A stretch of 64,000 bases of DNA from Actinotalea caeni. GTDB lineage: Bacteria > Actinomycetota > Actinomycetes > Actinomycetales > Beutenbergiaceae. The first letter of the stretch is position 1. The number at the start of each line of letters is the position of its first letter. The position numbers were made by a program, and so were the translations under genes. Below, piece by piece: positions 7,268 through 15,063 of the stretch. The stretch covers positions 149,008 to 213,007 of the forward strand of contig NZ_WNXX01000006.1 in the NCBI RefSeq assembly GCF_009733795.1. The letters are read 5' to 3'. The notes below the pieces were generated by a model, which saw only the letters and a program-made list of their open reading frames with translations, did not search any database and had not been told where the DNA came from.

Positions 7268-8022
7268 CGAGGGTCCTCACCCTCAACCTCCAGCACGGGC
7301 TGTCGCGGTCGGGTCGGCCGACCAACGCCGAGGAGCTGGGTGCCGCGGTCGCCGGGCTGGGCGCCGACGTCGTCGCGCTGCAGGAGGTCGACCGCGGCCA
7401 GCCCCGCAGCGGCGGGGTCGACCAGGCCCGTGTGGTCGCCGACGCGCTCGGCCTGGAGCACGTCCGGTTCGCCGCCACCCTGGCCGGTGACGTGCGCCGT
7501 GCCAAGGTCTCGCCGGACCGGTGGGGCGCGCACGACGGCGCGGGCTACGGGCTGGCGCTCGCGTCGCGCTGGCCCGTGGTGTCGTGGTTCGTGCGGCCGC
7601 TGCCGAGGCTCCCGGTGCGCTACCCGGTGCTGCGCGAGGGGCGGCCCGCGCTGCGTGACGACGAGCGGCGCGGCGTGCTCGCGGCGGTGCTCGCGACCCC
7701 GTCGGGCCTGCTGAGCGTCGCGAGCGCGCACCTGTCGCTGCTCGCGCCTGTCGCGGCCGTGCAGGTGCGCGCGCTGCTGCGGTCGGTCGCGACGCTGTCG
7801 ACCCCCGCGGTCGTCGCGGGTGACCTCGACCTCGACCCGTGGCTGCTCGGGCCGCTGGCCCGGGGCTGGCAGCTGCCGCAGGCGCCGACCTTCCCCGCCG
7901 CCGCACCGCGCCGCCAGCTCGACCACGTGCTCGTGCAGGGTGCGCCCGTCGTCGCCGTCGAGGCGCTCGACCTGCCGGTCTCCGACCACCGAGGGCTGCT
8001 CGTCACGCTGGACCGCCGGTGA
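7264..8022 (+). CDS. Endonuclease/exonuclease/phosphatase (EEP) family protein
   Basis: A 252-residue protein of the DNase I-like EEP fold: opening LTLNLQHGLSR, the metal-binding glutamate in VALQEVDRGQPRSG, the aspartate segment VVAGDLDLDPW and the C-terminal histidine in LPVSDHRGLLVTL. Members cleave phosphodiesters in nucleic acids, phospholipids or small metabolites; the substrate here is not evident. It is coupled to msrB by an ATGA overlap, and its TGA overlaps the GTG of the next gene, so the three form one operon. No signal peptide, so probably cytoplasmic. Confidence 0.85.
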   Translation: MTRVLTLNLQHGLSRSGRPTNAEELGAAVAGLGADVVALQEVDRGQPRSGGVDQARVVADALGLEHVRFAATLAGDVRRAKVSPDRWGAHDGAGYGLALASRWPVVSWFVRPLPRLPVRYPVLREGRPALRDDERRGVLAAVLATPSGLLSVASAHLSLLAPVAAVQVRALLRSVATLSTPAVVAGDLDLDPWLLGPLARGWQLPQAPTFPAAAPRRQLDHVLVQGAPVVAVEALDLPVSDHRGLLVTLDRR

Positions 8023-8930
8023 CGGCGCCTGTGGCCGACCCGACGGCGGCCCGCGGCCTTGCGCGGGTCCCGGCGCCGGCGCTGTTCATCACCTCCGGGA
8101 TCTCGCAGTACTCGGGCGCCGCGATCGCGGTCGGGCTGTTCGCGCTCATGCCGCCGCACACCGTGGCGTGGCTGCGCGCGGTGGTGAGCGCGCTCCTGCT
8201 GCTCGTGCTGATGCGGCCGTGGCGCGCGCCGTGGACCCGCCGGACGCTGCGCCAGACGTCGCTGTTCGGCGTCGTGCTCGTCGTGATGAACATGCTGTTC
8301 TACGTCGCGATCCACTACCTGGCGCTGGGCGCCGTCGTCGCGATCGAGTTCGCCGGGCCGGCGCTGGTCGCGGCCTGGGGGAGCCGGTCGGTGCGCGGCC
8401 GCGTCGCGGCGGGCCTCGCCGCGGCAGGCGTCGCCGCGATCAGCCTCGTCGGGCTGCGCTGGGACCTGCACGACGACGTCGGTCCGCTCGTGCTGGGGCT
8501 GGTCTGCGCGGTCGCGGCGGGCGCCACCTGGGCCTGGTACATGGTGCTCGCCGGGCGGATCGCGGCCGTGCGCGACGGGCAGGCCTCGCTCGCGGTCGGC
8601 ACGACCGTGGCCGCGGTCGTGCTGGCGCCGCTGGCGGCGCCGTGGGCGGGCCCGCTGCTGCGGTCCGAGGCGCCGGTGTGGCTCGCCGTCGTCGGTGTCG
8701 GCGTGCTGTCCTCGGTGATCCCGTACGCGCTGGACCAGGTGGCGATCCGGCGGCTGGGGACGGCGGCCTTCGCCCTGCTCAACGCGCTGCTGCCCGCCAC
8801 CGCGACCGTCGTCGGGCTGGTCGCGCTGCGGCAGACGCCCACGCCGGGCGAGATCGTCGGGCTCGTCGCGATCAGCGTCGCCGTCGCGATGACACCGCGT
8901 CGCCGGGCGGTCGGGCCGGACGGCGGCTGA
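8019..8930 (+). CDS. EamA-family (drug/metabolite) transporter
   Basis: A 303-residue membrane protein with about ten predicted helices in two repeats of five, as in the EamA/RhtA branch of the drug/metabolite transporter superfamily. The N-terminal repeat includes SQYSGAAIAVGLFALMPPHT and the C-terminal repeat the typical SSVIPYALDQVAIRRLGTAA, closely resembling RhtA-type amino-acid (threonine/homoserine) exporters. Substrate is inferred, not shown. The GTG start at 8019 overlaps the upstream stop (GTGA), so it is translationally coupled. Confidence 0.87.
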   Translation: MTAPVADPTAARGLARVPAPALFITSGISQYSGAAIAVGLFALMPPHTVAWLRAVVSALLLLVLMRPWRAPWTRRTLRQTSLFGVVLVVMNMLFYVAIHYLALGAVVAIEFAGPALVAAWGSRSVRGRVAAGLAAAGVAAISLVGLRWDLHDDVGPLVLGLVCAVAAGATWAWYMVLAGRIAAVRDGQASLAVGTTVAAVVLAPLAAPWAGPLLRSEAPVWLAVVGVGVLSSVIPYALDQVAIRRLGTAAFALLNALLPATATVVGLVALRQTPTPGEIVGLVAISVAVAMTPRRRAVGPDGG

Positions 8931-8958
8931 GCGGGCGCGGACTATAGCGCCTCGAAGA

Positions 8959-8971
8959 CTAGCCGCGCTAG
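8959..8971. promoter_or_regulatory. CTAGC-N3-GCTAG inverted repeat upstream of the GlsB-like gene
   Basis: A perfect 5-bp inverted repeat with a 3-nt centre lies 81 bp before the GlsB-like ATG, in a locally AT-richer segment. CTAG is normally scarce, so two copies 8 bp apart stand out. It could be an operator or chance; no regulator is identified. Confidence 0.35.
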
Positions 8972-9051
8972 CCCCCTCACAAGATCTCCCCCTTCTGCCA
9001 CTGTGGTGCTCAGAGGCACCTGCACGCCTCCGAACAGAGAAAGGTGGCTTC

Positions 9052-9336
9052 ATGGAGCTCACGCTTGGCGGAATCATCGGCACGATCATCTTCGGCGCCG
9101 TCATCGGCATCCTGGCGCGGCTGATCAAGCCGGGCCGGCAGAACATCAGCATGGTCGCGACCGTCGTGATCGGCATCATCGGAGCGGTGGTCGGGTACTT
9201 CCTCGCCGCGCTCATCGGCGTCGAGGCGACCGACGGCATCGACTGGATCCGCTGGATCATCTCGATCGTCGTCGCGATCATCGTGCTCGGCATCTACCTC
9301 GGCATGTCGGGTCGCAAGGGTGGCACCAGGCCCTGA
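9052..9336 (+). CDS. GlsB/YeaQ/YmgE-family stress-response membrane protein
   Basis: A 94-residue protein with three membrane helices and glycine motifs typical of the transglycosylase-associated family (PF04226): IIGTIIFGAVIGILARLIKPG, then a second helix ending in VGYFLAALIG. Members are linked to general stress responses, but the biochemical role is unknown. The ATG at 9052 is preceded by GAGAAAGGTGG. It is monocistronic: a strong bidirectional hairpin follows at 9370-9403. The downstream neighbour nagB has its own promoter. Confidence 0.9.
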   Translation: MELTLGGIIGTIIFGAVIGILARLIKPGRQNISMVATVVIGIIGAVVGYFLAALIGVEATDGIDWIRWIISIVVAIIVLGIYLGMSGRKGGTRP

Positions 9337-9369
9337 CGCGGGCGCTGAGGCCTCGCCTCGCACCGACAC

Positions 9370-9403
9370 CGACGGGCTCCCGGCACACGCCGGGAGCCCG
9401 TCG
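9370..9403 (+). terminator. Strong hairpin after the GlsB-like gene
   Basis: A perfect 15-bp stem (9370-9384 with 9389-9403) and 4-nt loop lies 33 nt after the stop. No U run follows, as is common in high-GC actinobacteria. Confidence 0.8.
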
Positions 9404-9423
9404 TCGTCCCCGACCCGCGCCGA

Positions 9424-9453
9424 TTGGAAGCGGCTCGCCGTCGCTGACAGACT
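9424..9453 (+). promoter_or_regulatory. Predicted nagB promoter (leaderless)
   Basis: TTGGAA at 9424-9429, an 18-bp spacer and CAGACT at 9448-9453 place transcription start at about 9460, the GTG of nagB itself. Confidence 0.5.
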
Positions 9454-9459
9454 GAGCGC

Positions 9460-10245
9460 GTGGAGGTCATCATCACGCGCGATCCGGACGAGATCGCATC
9501 GATCGGGGCGGACGCGTTCTGCCACCTGCTCAACCGCAAGCCGGACGCCGTCCTCGGGCTCGCCACCGGCTCGTCTCCGCTCGCGATCTACGACGAGCTC
9601 GTGCGCCGTCACGAGGCGGGCACGGTCAGCTTCGCCCGGGCGCAGGCGTTCACGCTCGACGAGTACGTCGGGCTGCCGGCCGACCACCCGCAGCGGTACC
9701 GCAATGTCATCGCCACCGAGCTGACCGACCGCATCGACATCGACCCCGACCGCGTGCACGGCCCCGACGGGCTCGCCGAGGACATCCCCGCGGCCTGCGC
9801 GGCCTACGAGGAGGCCATCGCGGCCGCCGGCGGCGTCGACCTGCAGATCCTCGGCATCGGCACCGACGGCCACGTCGCGTTCAACGAGCCCGGCTCCTCG
9901 CTCGCGTCGCGCACGCGCATCAAGACCCTGACGGCGCAGACCCGCGCCGACAACGCGCGCTTCTTCGGCGACGACCCCGACGCCGTGCCGCGGCACTGCC
10001 TCACCCAGGGCCTCGCGACGATCATGGAGGCCAGGCACCTCCTGCTGGTCGCCACCGGCCGCGCGAAGAGCGAGGCCATCCACCACCTGGTCGAGGGCGC
10101 GGTCTCCGCGATGTGGCCGGCCACGATCCTGCAGCACCACCCCAAGGTCACGGTGCTCGTCGACGACGCTGCGGCGTCACGGCTCGCGCTGTCCGACTAC
10201 TACCGCGAGACCTACGCGAACAAGCCGGCCTGGCAGCACTTCTGA
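9460..10245 (+). CDS. nagB: Glucosamine-6-phosphate deaminase
   Basis: A 261-residue NagB that converts glucosamine-6-phosphate to fructose-6-phosphate and ammonia, feeding amino sugars into glycolysis. The phosphate-binding LGLATGSSPLAIYDEL, the catalytic aspartate D67 in LDEYVGLP and the cluster D136, H138, E143 in GTDGHVAFNEPGSS all correspond to the Escherichia coli active-site residues. Length is standard. No Shine-Dalgarno sequence precedes the GTG, but promoter elements end 6 nt upstream, so a leaderless mRNA is likely. nagA is not adjacent. Confidence 0.95.
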   Translation: MEVIITRDPDEIASIGADAFCHLLNRKPDAVLGLATGSSPLAIYDELVRRHEAGTVSFARAQAFTLDEYVGLPADHPQRYRNVIATELTDRIDIDPDRVHGPDGLAEDIPAACAAYEEAIAAAGGVDLQILGIGTDGHVAFNEPGSSLASRTRIKTLTAQTRADNARFFGDDPDAVPRHCLTQGLATIMEARHLLLVATGRAKSEAIHHLVEGAVSAMWPATILQHHPKVTVLVDDAAASRLALSDYYRETYANKPAWQHF

Positions 10246-10271
10246 GCCCGGGCCGGCGGCAGCGGCCGAGC

Positions 10272-10301
10272 CGGGCGCACGTCGTCACCGACGTGCGCCC
10301 G
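10272..10301. terminator. Bidirectional hairpin between nagB and the FAH-family gene
   Basis: A perfect 13-bp stem (10272-10284 with 10289-10301) with a 4-nt loop lies between two convergent genes, 27 nt past nagB and 15 nt past the stop of the minus-strand gene. Confidence 0.8.
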
Positions 10302-10315
10302 TGCGACGGGCTCGC

Positions 10316-11155
10316 TCAGACGATGCGCTGGCGCTGCGCGCCCAGACCCTCGATGCCCACCTCGACGACGTCGCCGACGGCGAGGTAGGGGAAACGACCC
10401 GACAGCGCGACGCCCTCGGGCGTGCCGGTGTTGATCAGGTCGCCCGGGTCGAGCACGAGGTACTGCGACAGGTGCCACACGATCGTGGCGACGTCGAAGA
10501 TCAGGTCGGCGGTCGTCGAGTCCTGACGGGTCTCGCCGTTGACCGTCGACCACAGCCGCAGCGCGTTCGGGTCCGGCAGGTCGGACACAGGCACCAGTGC
10601 GGGGCCGAGCGGGTTGAAGGAGGGGCCGCACTTGCCCTTGCTCCACTGCCCGCCGGACTCCTCGAGCTGCCACGCGCGCTCGGACAGGTCCTGGCTGGTC
10701 ACGAAGCCGGCGATGTGGTCCCACGCCTCCTCGGGCGAGGCGAGGTAGCTCGCGCGCCGGGAGATGACGACGCCGAGCTCGACCTCCCAGTCGAGCTTCG
10801 TCGAACCTGGCGGCATCGGCACGTCGTCGTTCGGGCCGACGACGGTGTTCGGGTGCTTGAAGAACAGCACCGGCACCTCGGGCGGCGCGCTGCCCGACTC
10901 CGCGGCGTGCGCCGCGTAGTTCATCCCGATGCACAGCACAGCGCCCGGGCGGGCGATCGGCGCACCGATGCGCATCTCGTCCGCGCCCTCGAGCACCGGC
11001 AGGCCGTCGAGCGCCTCGCGCACGCGGGTCAGGCCGTCGGCGGCCAGGAAGTCGCCGTCGATGTCATCGGTGAGCGGACGCAGGTCGCGCGTCACGCCGT
11101 CGTGGCGGACGGCGGGGATCTCCTCGCCGATCCCGCCCAGTCGCAGGAGCTCCAT
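10316..11155 (-). CDS. Fumarylacetoacetate hydrolase family protein
   Basis: A 279-residue FAH-fold enzyme. After an N-terminal domain it shows the family core: CIGMNYAAHAAESG, the metal-binding acidic segment KLDWEVELGVVISRRA, FVTSQDLSERAWQ and KGKCGPSFNPLGPALVP. Relatives cleave carbon-carbon bonds in beta-diketo or 2-oxo acids (for example 2-keto-3-deoxy sugar acids, acylpyruvates) using Mg2+. The ATG at 11155 is preceded by GAGAGGA, so the longer frame was rejected. It lies beside the sugar locus but has its own leader; sugar-acid catabolism is possible but not shown. Confidence 0.88.
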   Translation of the reverse strand: MELLRLGGIGEEIPAVRHDGVTRDLRPLTDDIDGDFLAADGLTRVREALDGLPVLEGADEMRIGAPIARPGAVLCIGMNYAAHAAESGSAPPEVPVLFFKHPNTVVGPNDDVPMPPGSTKLDWEVELGVVISRRASYLASPEEAWDHIAGFVTSQDLSERAWQLEESGGQWSKGKCGPSFNPLGPALVPVSDLPDPNALRLWSTVNGETRQDSTTADLIFDVATIVWHLSQYLVLDPGDLINTGTPEGVALSGRFPYLAVGDVVEVGIEGLGAQRQRIV

Positions 11156-11483
11156 CGGTGTCCTCTCTCGGGTGCCGAGCCCGATGATGCAGCAACCGGC
11201 GTCAGCGATGGCGCGGCTGCCCGGATGGTAGGACGCGGGGCGTGGGGCCGCACGTCGGCGTCGCGCCGGTCGTCGTCGAGCCGCGCGGCGAGGACGAGTC
11301 ACGACGGCGAGGACGAGCGGTGCGCCGCTCGCGATCGGCGGCCGGGCTCGTGCTCGTGCGGACAGCAGCGCCGGGTGTGGTGCATCGGGACCCGAGACGG
11401 TGCAGACTGGTCGGTGCGTCCCTCCCTTCGGCTGCCCCCGACCATGTCGAGGGGAGGGGCGTTCTTCGCGCCCGCGGTCGCCG
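11156..11483. other. Intergenic region between the FAH-family gene and lacI-like gene
   Basis: These 328 bases lie upstream of the FAH-family gene and downstream of the LacI-family gene, both on the minus strand. They should contain the promoter of the former and the terminator of the latter (11417-11461). I see no convincing gene in any frame. Confidence 0.55.
11417..11461 (-). terminator. Structured hairpin after the LacI-family gene
   Basis: Bases 11417-11426 pair with 11452-11461 (10 bp, one G-T), and the loop can form an inner TCGG/CCGA stem. It begins about 22 nt after the LacI-family stop on the minus strand. Confidence 0.5.
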
Positions 11484-12500
11484 TCAGCCGCCCGGCGGGG
11501 GTGCGGTCGAGGACCGCACCACGAGCTCGGTCATCAGCTCGATGCGCGTCGACTCGGGCTGCTCGCCGCGTGCGAGCGCGATGAGCATCTGGGCGGCGAG
11601 ACCGGCCATCTCGCGCAGCGGCTGGTCGACCGTGGTGAGCGGCGGGTTGAGCCACTGGGTGATCGGCAGGTTGTCGTACCCGACGACCGAGAGGTCCTGC
11701 GGCACCCGCAGCCCGAGCTCGTGCGCGGCCCGGACGACGCCGAGCGCCTGCTGGTCGGAGCCCGCGAAGATCGCGGTGGGCCGGTCCGGGCGGTCGAGCA
11801 GCTCGCGCCCGTAGCGGTAGCCGCTGCCGGCGTCGAAGCCGCCCCAGCGAGTCAGCGCGGGGTCGTGCGACAGCCCCGCCTCGTCGTGCGCGCTGCGGTA
11901 GCCGTCGACGCGGGCGCGGCTGCACAGGATGTCCGGCGGGCCCGAGATCACCGCGATCCGGCGGTGGCCCAGCTCGATGAGGTGCCGGGTCGCCGTCAGG
12001 CCGCCGTTCCAGTTGTTCGAGCCGACCGTGGGCACGCCCGGCGGCTGCTCGCCCTGGGTGTCGACGACGCCGAACGGGATCGAGCGCGACCGGAGCTGGT
12101 GGCGCTGCCGCTCGTCGGGCGAGGCCAGCACCATGAGCACGCCGAGAGGGCGGCGCGCCATGACGTCGTCGATCCACTCGGTGGGCGGCCGGTGCGAGCC
12201 GCCGAGCTCGGAGAGCACCACCCCGATGCGGGCCGGGCCGCACACGAGCTCGACGCCGCGGATGATCTCCTGCGACCAGAGGTTGTTCGCTTGGTGGAAC
12301 ACGAGGTCGAGCAGCCGCGGGCGCGCGTTGGCCGAGGGGTCGACCGGTTTGCGGTAGTCGTGGCGCTCGAGCGCCTGCTCCACCCGCGTGCGGGTGCCGG
12401 GGGCGACGTCGGAGCGCCCGTTGAGCACCTTCGAGACCGTCGACACCGAGACGCCGACCTCCGCGGCGATCTCCGCGATCGTGGCCCGACCACGCGCCAT
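11484..12500 (-). CDS. LacI-family transcriptional repressor of the sugar locus
   Basis: A 338-residue LacI/GalR regulator. The N-terminal helix-turn-helix is intact (RATIAEIAAEVGVSVSTVSK then VLNGRSDVAPGTRTRVEQAL), followed by the hinge region and a periplasmic-binding-like effector domain with VPTVGSNNWNGGLTATRHLI, GHRRIAVISGP and the C-terminal LSVVGYDNLPITQWLNPPLT. It should bind a sugar derived from the locus substrate and release DNA. ATG 12500 follows AAGGGTGG; longer frames lack a site. It is divergent from the GH3-led operon across a 187-bp promoter region containing candidate operators, so it very probably represses that operon and itself. Confidence 0.92.
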   Translation of the reverse strand: MARGRATIAEIAAEVGVSVSTVSKVLNGRSDVAPGTRTRVEQALERHDYRKPVDPSANARPRLLDLVFHQANNLWSQEIIRGVELVCGPARIGVVLSELGGSHRPPTEWIDDVMARRPLGVLMVLASPDERQRHQLRSRSIPFGVVDTQGEQPPGVPTVGSNNWNGGLTATRHLIELGHRRIAVISGPPDILCSRARVDGYRSAHDEAGLSHDPALTRWGGFDAGSGYRYGRELLDRPDRPTAIFAGSDQQALGVVRAAHELGLRVPQDLSVVGYDNLPITQWLNPPLTTVDQPLREMAGLAAQMLIALARGEQPESTRIELMTELVVRSSTAPPPGG

Positions 12501-12513
12501 GCGTACCACCCTT

Positions 12514-12535
12514 CTCGAAAGTGTCGGCCAGCATA
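12514..12535 (-). promoter_or_regulatory. Predicted -10 and candidate operator half-site of the LacI-family gene
   Basis: On the minus strand TATGCT (12530-12535) resembles a -10 hexamer, and CTTTCGA (12515-12521) lies just downstream near the expected start. TCGAAAG recurs at 12656-12662 before the GH3 gene, which supports a shared regulator. Confidence 0.4.
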
Positions 12536-12596
12536 GCGGCCCCGGGCGCGTGGCACATGACCGACGCTTCGTAGCGTTCTGCCAGGTGGGCGGCTC

Positions 12597-12625
12597 TTGA
12601 CGGCGGGCGGCCGCATCCCTACGGT
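12597..12625 (+). promoter_or_regulatory. Promoter of the GH3-led sugar operon
   Basis: TTGACG at 12597-12602 and TACGGT at 12620-12625 are separated by an optimal 17 bp. The predicted start is near 12632, immediately before the AT-richer operator-like segment. Confidence 0.7.
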
Positions 12626-12632
12626 GACGTGC

Positions 12633-12668
12633 TATCGAAGATATCGGAGCGGATATCGAAAGGTTCGA
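12633..12668. promoter_or_regulatory. Candidate LacI-family operator cluster
   Basis: Three TATCG repeats (12633, 12642, 12654), two GATATC palindromes (12640-12645 and 12652-12657) and a perfect TCGAA-N3-TTCGA inverted repeat (12656-12668) occupy 36 bp right after the predicted transcription start, in a strikingly AT-rich island. The position fits repressor binding that blocks initiation or early elongation. Confidence 0.6.
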
Positions 12669-12687
12669 CACGACGAGGTGGGGATGC

Positions 12688-15063
12688 ATGTCCGACGCGG
12701 TCAGCGGTGCGACGTCCGACGCAGCGGAGGCGCACCTGCGGGGCCCCTGGAACGACGCGAAGCTGCCGCCCCAGGAGCGCGCCGCGGCCCTCGTCGCCAC
12801 GATGACGCTGCCCGAGAAGGTCGGCCAGCTCGTGGGCCTGTGGGTCGGCGCGGACGCCTCGGGCGGTGACGTCGCCCCGTACCAGGGCGACATGACGCAG
12901 GACGGGCCTTCCTTCGCCGACGTCGTCGACGACGGCCTCGGGCAGCTGACGCGCCCCTTCGGGACCGCGCCGGTCGACCCCGAGCTCGGTGCGCGCTCGC
13001 TCGCCCGCGCGCAGCGCCAGGTGATGGCCGCGAACCGCTTCGGGATCCCTGCCCAGGTGCACGAGGAGTGCCTCGCCGGCTTCGCGGCGTGGGGTGCCAC
13101 CGCCTACCCGGTGCCGCTGTCGTGGGGCGCGACGTTCGACACCGCGCTCGTCGAGCGGATGGCCGGCGAGATCGGCTCCTCGATGCGCTCGGTCGGGGTC
13201 CACCAGGGCCTGGCGCCGGTCGTCGACGTCGTCCGCGACCTCCGGTGGGGGCGGGTCGAGGAGACGATCGGCGAGGACCCCTACCTCGTCGGCGCGATCG
13301 GCGCCGCGTACGTGCGCGGGCTCGAGGGCAGCGGCGTCGTCGCGACCCTCAAGCACTTCGCCGGCTACTCCGGCTCCCTCGCGGGCCGCAACCACGCCCC
13401 GGTGTCGGCCGGGCCGCGCGAGATGGCCGACGTCTTCCACCCGCCGTTCCTCACCGCGCTCCGGGAGGGCGGTGCCCGGTCGGTCATGAACTCCTACGCC
13501 GCGGTCGACGGCGTCCCGGTGGCCGCGGACGAGCGTCTCCTCACCGACCTGCTGCGTGGGGAGTGGGGTTTCGAGGGCACGGTCGTCGCGGACTACTTCT
13601 CGGTGGCGTTCCTGCGCACCCTGCAGCGCGTGGCCGCGACCGACGGCGAGGCGGCGGCGCTCGCGCTGACGGCGGGCATCGACGTCGAGCTGCCCTCGGT
13701 CGCCGCGTACGGCGAGCCGCTGATCGAGGCGGTGCGGACGGGCCTGGTGCCCGAGGCCCTGGTCGACCGTGCGCTGCTGCGGGTGCTCACGCAGAAGGCG
13801 GAGCTCGGGCTGCTCGACGCGGACTGGGACCCCGAGGTCGAGGGCGCGCCGGACCTGGACCCGCCGGCACACCGCGACACCGCGCTCGCGCTGGCCCGCG
13901 AGGCCGTCGTGCTGCTCGCGAACGACGGCGCCGCGCTGCCGCTGGCGCCCTCGGCGCGGGTCGCGGTCGTGGGGCCGCTCGCCGACGACCCCTACGCGAT
14001 GCTCGGCTGCTACTCCTTCCCCGCGCACGTCGGCATCCACCACCCGGACGCGGGCATGGGCATCGAGATCCCGACCGTGCTGGACGCGCTGCGGTCGGTG
14101 CACCCGGGCAGCGTCGTGCACGCGCGCGGCTGCGAGGTCTCCGCGCCCGGGCGCGACGGCTTCGCGGAGGCGGTGGAGGCGACCCGTGGCGCCGACGTCG
14201 CGGTCGTGGTCCTCGGCGACAAGGCCGGCCTGTTCGGCCGCGGCACCTCCGGCGAGGGCAACGACGCACCCGACCTGCGGCTGCCCGGTGAGCAGCAGGC
14301 GCTCGTCGAGGAGCTGGTCGGCACCGGTGTCCCGGTCGTCGTGCTGGTGGTCTCCGGCCGCCCGTACGCGCTCGGTGCGCTCACCGCGGCGGCGGCGCAC
14401 GTGCAGGCGTTCTTCCCCGGCCAGCTCGGCGGGCGCGCGATCGCCGAGGTGCTCACAGGCGCCGTCAACCCCTCCGGCCACCTGCCGGTGTCGGTGCCGC
14501 GCGAGCCCGGCTCCCAGCCGGCGACGTACCTGGCGCCCACGCTCGCGCGTGCCACCGCGGTCTCCGACATCGACCCGACGCCGCTGTACCCCTTCGGGCA
14601 CGGGCTCTCCTACGCCGAGCTCACGTGGGGCGAGGTGACCTGCGACGACGAGACCTGGCCGGTCGACGGCGAGGTGAGCGTCCGCCTCGACCTCACCAAC
14701 GACGCCGACCGCGAGGTGGCCGACGTCGTGCAGCTCTACCTGCACGACCCGGTCGCCGAGGTCGCGCGGCCCGAGGTGGCGCTGCTCGGCTTCCAGCGGG
14801 TCACGCTCGCGCCGGGCGGGCGGGCGAGCGTCACGTTCCGGGTGCACGCGGACCTGACGTCCTTCACCGGCCGCGACGGCGCCCGCGTCGTCGAGCCCGG
14901 CGCCGTCGAGCTGCTGGTGGCCCGCTCCAGCGCCGACGTGCACCGCACGGTCGCGCTCGACCTCGTGGGCGAGCGTCGCCGGGTCGGGCCCGCGCGCACC
15001 CTGCTCGCCTCGGCCCTCGTCGAGGCGGGCGGCCGCACGACCGAGGAGGTGACCGTCGGATGA
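12688..15063 (+). CDS. Glycoside hydrolase family 3 beta-glycosidase
   Basis: A 791-residue GH3 enzyme with the usual order: TIM-barrel domain, alpha/beta sandwich, fibronectin-III-like C-terminal domain (about 655-730). It shows VATLKHFAGYS (K222-H223) and the nucleophile region FEGTVVADYFS, where D302 is the catalytic aspartate; canonical SDW is ADY here. Later blocks include ALAREAVVLLANDGAALPL and LYPFGHGLSYAELTW. No signal peptide, so it acts in the cytoplasm on imported oligosaccharides. Beta-glucosidase or beta-xylosidase activity cannot be separated by eye. It leads the operon, and its TGA overlaps the ATG of the first permease gene. Confidence 0.93.
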   Translation: MSDAVSGATSDAAEAHLRGPWNDAKLPPQERAAALVATMTLPEKVGQLVGLWVGADASGGDVAPYQGDMTQDGPSFADVVDDGLGQLTRPFGTAPVDPELGARSLARAQRQVMAANRFGIPAQVHEECLAGFAAWGATAYPVPLSWGATFDTALVERMAGEIGSSMRSVGVHQGLAPVVDVVRDLRWGRVEETIGEDPYLVGAIGAAYVRGLEGSGVVATLKHFAGYSGSLAGRNHAPVSAGPREMADVFHPPFLTALREGGARSVMNSYAAVDGVPVAADERLLTDLLRGEWGFEGTVVADYFSVAFLRTLQRVAATDGEAAALALTAGIDVELPSVAAYGEPLIEAVRTGLVPEALVDRALLRVLTQKAELGLLDADWDPEVEGAPDLDPPAHRDTALALAREAVVLLANDGAALPLAPSARVAVVGPLADDPYAMLGCYSFPAHVGIHHPDAGMGIEIPTVLDALRSVHPGSVVHARGCEVSAPGRDGFAEAVEATRGADVAVVVLGDKAGLFGRGTSGEGNDAPDLRLPGEQQALVEELVGTGVPVVVLVVSGRPYALGALTAAAAHVQAFFPGQLGGRAIAEVLTGAVNPSGHLPVSVPREPGSQPATYLAPTLARATAVSDIDPTPLYPFGHGLSYAELTWGEVTCDDETWPVDGEVSVRLDLTNDADREVADVVQLYLHDPVAEVARPEVALLGFQRVTLAPGGRASVTFRVHADLTSFTGRDGARVVEPGAVELLVARSSADVHRTVALDLVGERRRVGPARTLLASALVEAGGRTTEEVTVG

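Noticed and set aside
12633..12668. CebR-type cellobiose operator
   Set aside because: The consensus TGGGAGCGCTCCCA is absent; the repeats present are AT-rich and of a different kind.
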